A DNA stretch of 64,000 bases, from the NCBI GenBank assembly GCA_029959085.1, contig JARWIR010000001.1:21381730-21445729 (forward strand). Reading direction: 5' to 3'. The stretch comes from Nemophila menziesii. Taxonomy: Eukaryota; Streptophyta; Magnoliopsida; Boraginales; Hydrophyllaceae. Of this stretch, positions 60,831 to 64,000 are shown one piece after another (position 1 is the first letter of the stretch; each line of letters begins with the position of its first letter). Position numbers and translations under genes: made by a program. The notes beneath the pieces are model-generated. The model had not been told where the DNA came from and searched no databases. It saw only the letters and a program-made list of their open reading frames with translations.

Positions 60831-61399
60831 AAGGTAATAGACACTGCCATTTTTCTATGTGTTACATCATTACACAAAACTATCGGTTTGTGTGTTCATG
60901 TGATACACAAAACCACAGACTGAAAAGGACATGACTAAGAGGGAATACATGATTTTATGTGTTGCTGTAATACACAAATGATTGTTTTGTGTATTAGACC
61001 AGCACACAAAATAACAAAAATATGCTGGACAAAAAGATAATACATCAAGTTAGTAAAAAAACGAGTAAAAATAGGGTATATGCAATTAATAAAAGAAAAA
61101 CTGATTTTGTTAAAGAAGGGAATGTTTAGATTGATTCTATGATTTTTTTGTTTTATAGGATTACATAAATATATTTTTGTGTATTGTAGGAACACATAAA
61201 ACTGAATATCAAAATTTAAAAAAATTAAAAAATCAAAAAAGTTTGTTGATATAGATATGAACTTGCCCCGTCAAAAATGATTTTTTTAAAAAATTTTCTG
61301 ATATTTTTGAAATTAATTATGATTTTTTATAAAAAAAAAATTCACGGACGCGCGTGGGTTGTGGAATTTGGAAAATATTTTTTATGTGTTATGATCTTC

Positions 61400-64000
61400 T
61401 GAACAATCGGCTGGATTTTCCAACTCGCAACTGACACCTGCCTAATACCTTGGATAATCCCAAGGTTGTTTGAGAGAATAGTCTTCCTCTCTCCTGGAAT
61501 TTCTTCACAAAAGTTTACTGCTTCTAAAATTGTGAATGCTTCTCCCTCTGAGGCCGTATCACACTCCTTAGTTAATGCTTTTTGTGTTGTGATATCATAT
61601 CTTTTTTGGTGGCTAATAATCGCAATTCATTTAGGTTCCCTGCAGATTTTGAACGACGCATCGAAATTTATGACAATGTTTCCATCCTCTTCAGTTTTGT
61701 GATTGTTATTCTGCCCTCCCATCTTTGTGCCAAAGTTATTCTGAATATATATTCTTTTCCTGACGATTCCATATATCCTTACCATTAATTTGCTGGATGT
61801 CCATATGATACTTTCCCCCTTCTACTTTTGATTCTTCATGTATTGCTTTCATTGTTGCCTTCCATATGTTCCATATACAGATCATAAGATAATCTCTAAC
61901 CATGTCTTCGTTTCAGCCTCCTTCTTTATTTATTTAATGGTTTTGATGAGCCATTGTTCTAGGTTTTCTTCCATCGTGTCATGAATTCTTATTTGAAGGG
62001 ATGTCCCCGCCCATATTTCTTTGCACATATTGCATTGTAACAATAAATGTTTAACGTCTTCCTCTTCCTTATTGCACCATAAAAACCTTTTAGAGTCCGC
62101 ACACTTTTTTTTGTATAAATTTTCCCTTATGGGTAAAGCGTTATTAAGAGCTCTCCACATAAATAGCTTAATTTTTTTGGTATATTTGATTTCCAAATTA
62201 TTTTCCAGATAGGAGACTAATGTTTAGTTTCTTCCGTGACTGTAGTTAGTTTGTTGATTACATGTTCTTCCATGAGTTTTTATAACCTGTTTTTGTATCG
62301 TAAGTTCCATCTATTGAAAAAAGCCATATAAATAAATCTTCTGCACAGATATCTAAGATATTAATTTTTGTGATAAGTGGAATAATAGGTTCAGGAAAAA
62401 TGTTATCCAGGATTTCCGTATTCAATTTGTTAGTCCCTTGTATAAGTAATTTATTGACTTTATGGTACTTATAATTGGGGGGTTTTTCATTCCAAGCAGT
62501 GCATACCCATCTATCCTCCCAAATATTTATATTCATTCCATTACATATTATTTGGATTCCATATTTTTTTAACATGTCTCTACCTTCGATGATGCTTGCC
62601 CAACTCCAGGTTCTACTCTGTCGAAGTTTAATATTCAAGAAACTATTTTTACTGAAATAAATACCTTTAAGAAGTCTAGCCGCTAAACTATCTGGGTCCT
62701 GCATCAATCTCCATGCTTGTGTTGCCAATAGAACTGTATTCATCATTTTGAAATCTTTAAACCCGAGTCCTCCAATGAGTTTCCCTATCGCAATTTTTTT
62801 CCAAGCTAACCGGTGAATCCTATTTTTTTCCCCGAATTCCATCCAAAATTAGAAATAGCCGAAATTAATTTATTACAAAAAGAAATGGGAAAAGAGAAAA
62901 TAGACATATAATAGTTAGGTATAGCCTGTAAGACTACTTTGACGGGGACATCCTTCCCTCCTTCAGAAAGTAGTTTTGCTTACCAACCTTCTGTATTCTT
63001 AAAAAGTTTTTTTGCTATCCATTCCAAAGATTCGACTTTGGATCATTTGTGACACAGAGGGATACCTAGATAATTAGCTAGATATTCCGTTTCCTTTATA
63101 TTTATTGTTCCCGAAAAGGATTTCCGCACTTCTTCCAGAGTTTCTTTACTAAATAAAACAACAGATTTATCAAAATTAATTCTTTGCCCTGAACCAGAGT
63201 TGCATATACCCAAACTCTCTTTAACATTTTCTATATCAGTTCCATCATTGTCTAGAAAGATAAGCGAGTCGTCTGCAAATAGTAGATGAGAAATAATAGG
63301 ACATTTCTTATTAATTTGAATACCGCTTATCATACCTTCCTTGACATTAGATTCAATCATGCTAATAAGAGATTCTGTCATATTAAAGAATAAGAAATGA
63401 GAGAGAGGGTCTCCTTGCCTCAGGCCTCGTCCCGGTTTTAAATTATCCAATCTTTCTCCATTCAAATTTATATTATCCAAAATAAGTAAAATAAAGTCCC
63501 AACGTACCTGATCATAAGCTTTTTCTATGTCAATTTTTATAGTTGCCATATGTTTCTTTTTCTTTCTTTTTCTACTCATGAAGAAAGAAATTTCTTGTGC
63601 TATAATAATATTATCTTGGATAGTCCTTCCTTTTATAAAAGCTGCTTGTGTCGGAGAAACTATAACGTTCATTAAATTCCTGAGTCTATTGGATAGAATT
63701 TTTGCAATAATTTTGTAAACAAAATTAACACATGAAATGGGCCGAAATTGCCCAAGTTTTCTTGGGTATCGCCTTTGGGGATTAACGTGATAAGAGTGCC
63801 ATTTAATTTATCCAAAGAGCAGTTATTATTAAAAAAAATCAAGTATTACCTAAAAAAAACATCCTCTTTTATGATGTCCCAAAATTTCTTGTAGAATTTT
63901 CCATTCAGACCATCTGGGCCTGGCGCTTTAAAAGCTGAAAGTTCTCGTACTGCTTGTTCCACTTATTCAATAGAGGGTTTTTTGTCAGTTTTTTATTGAT
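61400..64000 (-). mobile_element. L1-type LINE, decayed, truncated by the window edge
   Basis: Minus strand from the right edge. Before the main ORF there is a GPDGMNGKFY-like segment (about 63930). The RT ORF (63672-63043) has QAAFIKGRTIQDNIIIAQEI, TIKIDIEKAYDQVRWDFI, GLRQGDPLSHFLFF and the catalytic FADDSLIF. It is followed, after a frame break, by a 194-codon ORF (62842-62258) with RLAWKKIAIGKLIGGLGFKD, TQAWRLMQ and NINIWEDRWV. Next comes a zinc-binding zf-RVT-like part (62196-61930, FMWRALNNALPI, CNKEEEDVKHLLLQC). Last is an RNase H-like part (about 61690-61420, ITQKALTKECDTASEGEAFT, ILEAVNFCEE). Frameshifts and stops make it inactive. Its 3' end abuts the palindromic element. Confidence 0.85.
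63043..63672 (-). pseudogene. LINE reverse transcriptase core
   Basis: A 209-codon open stretch covers the RT palm with both catalytic Asp blocks (DIEKAYD and FADD), then a thumb-like part ending NYLGIPLCHK. This is the best preserved part of the LINE. It is joined upstream to a frameshifted N-terminal portion that still reads as LINE (PLFL and LIPK-type blocks) up to the window edge. The endonuclease and ORF1 must lie beyond it. Confidence 0.85.

Larger units (their letters stand above)
59030..61395. mobile_element. Palindromic element with internal telomere-like repeats
   Basis: The left arm (about 59215-59600) is inverted as the right arm (about 61020-61395). For example ATTTCCAATTTCACCACACG pairs with CGTGGGTTGTGGAATTTGG, and GCGCGTCCGTAA with TTCACGGACGCGC. 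The leftmost 120 bp is duplicated (TCACACGCGTGTCCGTGA at 59036). The centre is made of TTTTGTGTGTTACTGTAACACACAA-type palindromes and degenerate TTTAGGG tracts. No transposase. Confidence 0.65.

Overview
This is nuclear DNA from a flowering plant, most likely a eudicot. The signs are spliced genes with GT-AG introns, very AT-rich intergenic sequence, many plant transposon families (CACTA/En-Spm, Ty3/gypsy, L1-type LINEs, hAT-, Mutator- and Stowaway-type MITEs, tRNA-derived SINEs) and TTTAGGG-like interstitial repeats. Nothing prokaryotic was seen. Only two intact protein-coding genes can be supported: a five-exon pectin methylesterase (18704-21293, +) and a three-exon KUA1/MYBS-type single-repeat MYB transcription factor (42200-43637, -). 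One nuclear-type tRNA-Leu(UAA) (50933-51007) also looks well folded. Almost everything else is transposon-derived and carries stops or frameshifts.

Layout. 1-7 kb: remains of two Ty3/gypsy (Athila-like) elements in opposite orientation, whose LTRs start about 430 bp apart with a spliced-looking gene fragment between them. The right-hand LTR holds a GAA microsatellite that is interrupted by LINE reverse-transcriptase sequence plus organelle-like DNA with a decayed trnS-GGA. 7-10 kb: SINE-like and poly(A)-tailed retroposed fragments, with a hAT-type MITE inside a decayed ORF. 10.9-15 kb: a decayed CACTA element (transposase on -) carrying a second copy of the same MITE. 15.3-18.5 kb: a hAT MITE, a SINE and a 1.4 kb long-inverted-repeat Mutator-like element with a perfect 9-bp target duplication, just upstream of the pectinesterase. 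23.6-34.2 kb: a large decayed CACTA element with a TNP2-type transposase on + and a Ptta/En/Spm-type protein on -. Between them lies a captured, intron-containing fragment of the AAA-ATPase gene CDC48.

34.7-41.4 kb: a hAT element built of degenerate TTCCGAAAT repeats, a CACTA terminus, and a heavily mutated gypsy gag-pol (protease, RT, RNase H and integrase recognisable), closed by a 298-bp hAT MITE. 42.2-44.5 kb: the MYB gene and a Stowaway MITE in its 5' flank. 44.7-46.4 kb: an inverted-repeat element enclosing about 200-bp tandem repeats, and a MITE with a duplicated end. 46.4-54.3 kb: AT-rich MITEs, gypsy remnants, the tRNA, a 3-copy tandem repeat of about 380 bp. 54.4-58.6 kb: a third CACTA element with TNP2 and Ptta/En/Spm remnants and GTCGTCGCTA subterminal repeats. 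58.7-61.4 kb: a CCA/CAT-rich minisatellite and a 2.2 kb palindromic element containing telomere-like repeats. 61.4-64 kb: a decayed L1-type LINE on - (RT, zinc-binding and RNase H-like regions) running off the window.

No defence, biosynthetic or other multigene system was found. The notable content is transposon biology: capture of CDC48 DNA by a CACTA element, MITE families with readable target-site duplications, paired palindromic repeat elements sharing one internal motif, and patchwork insertion of LINE and organelle DNA into a microsatellite.
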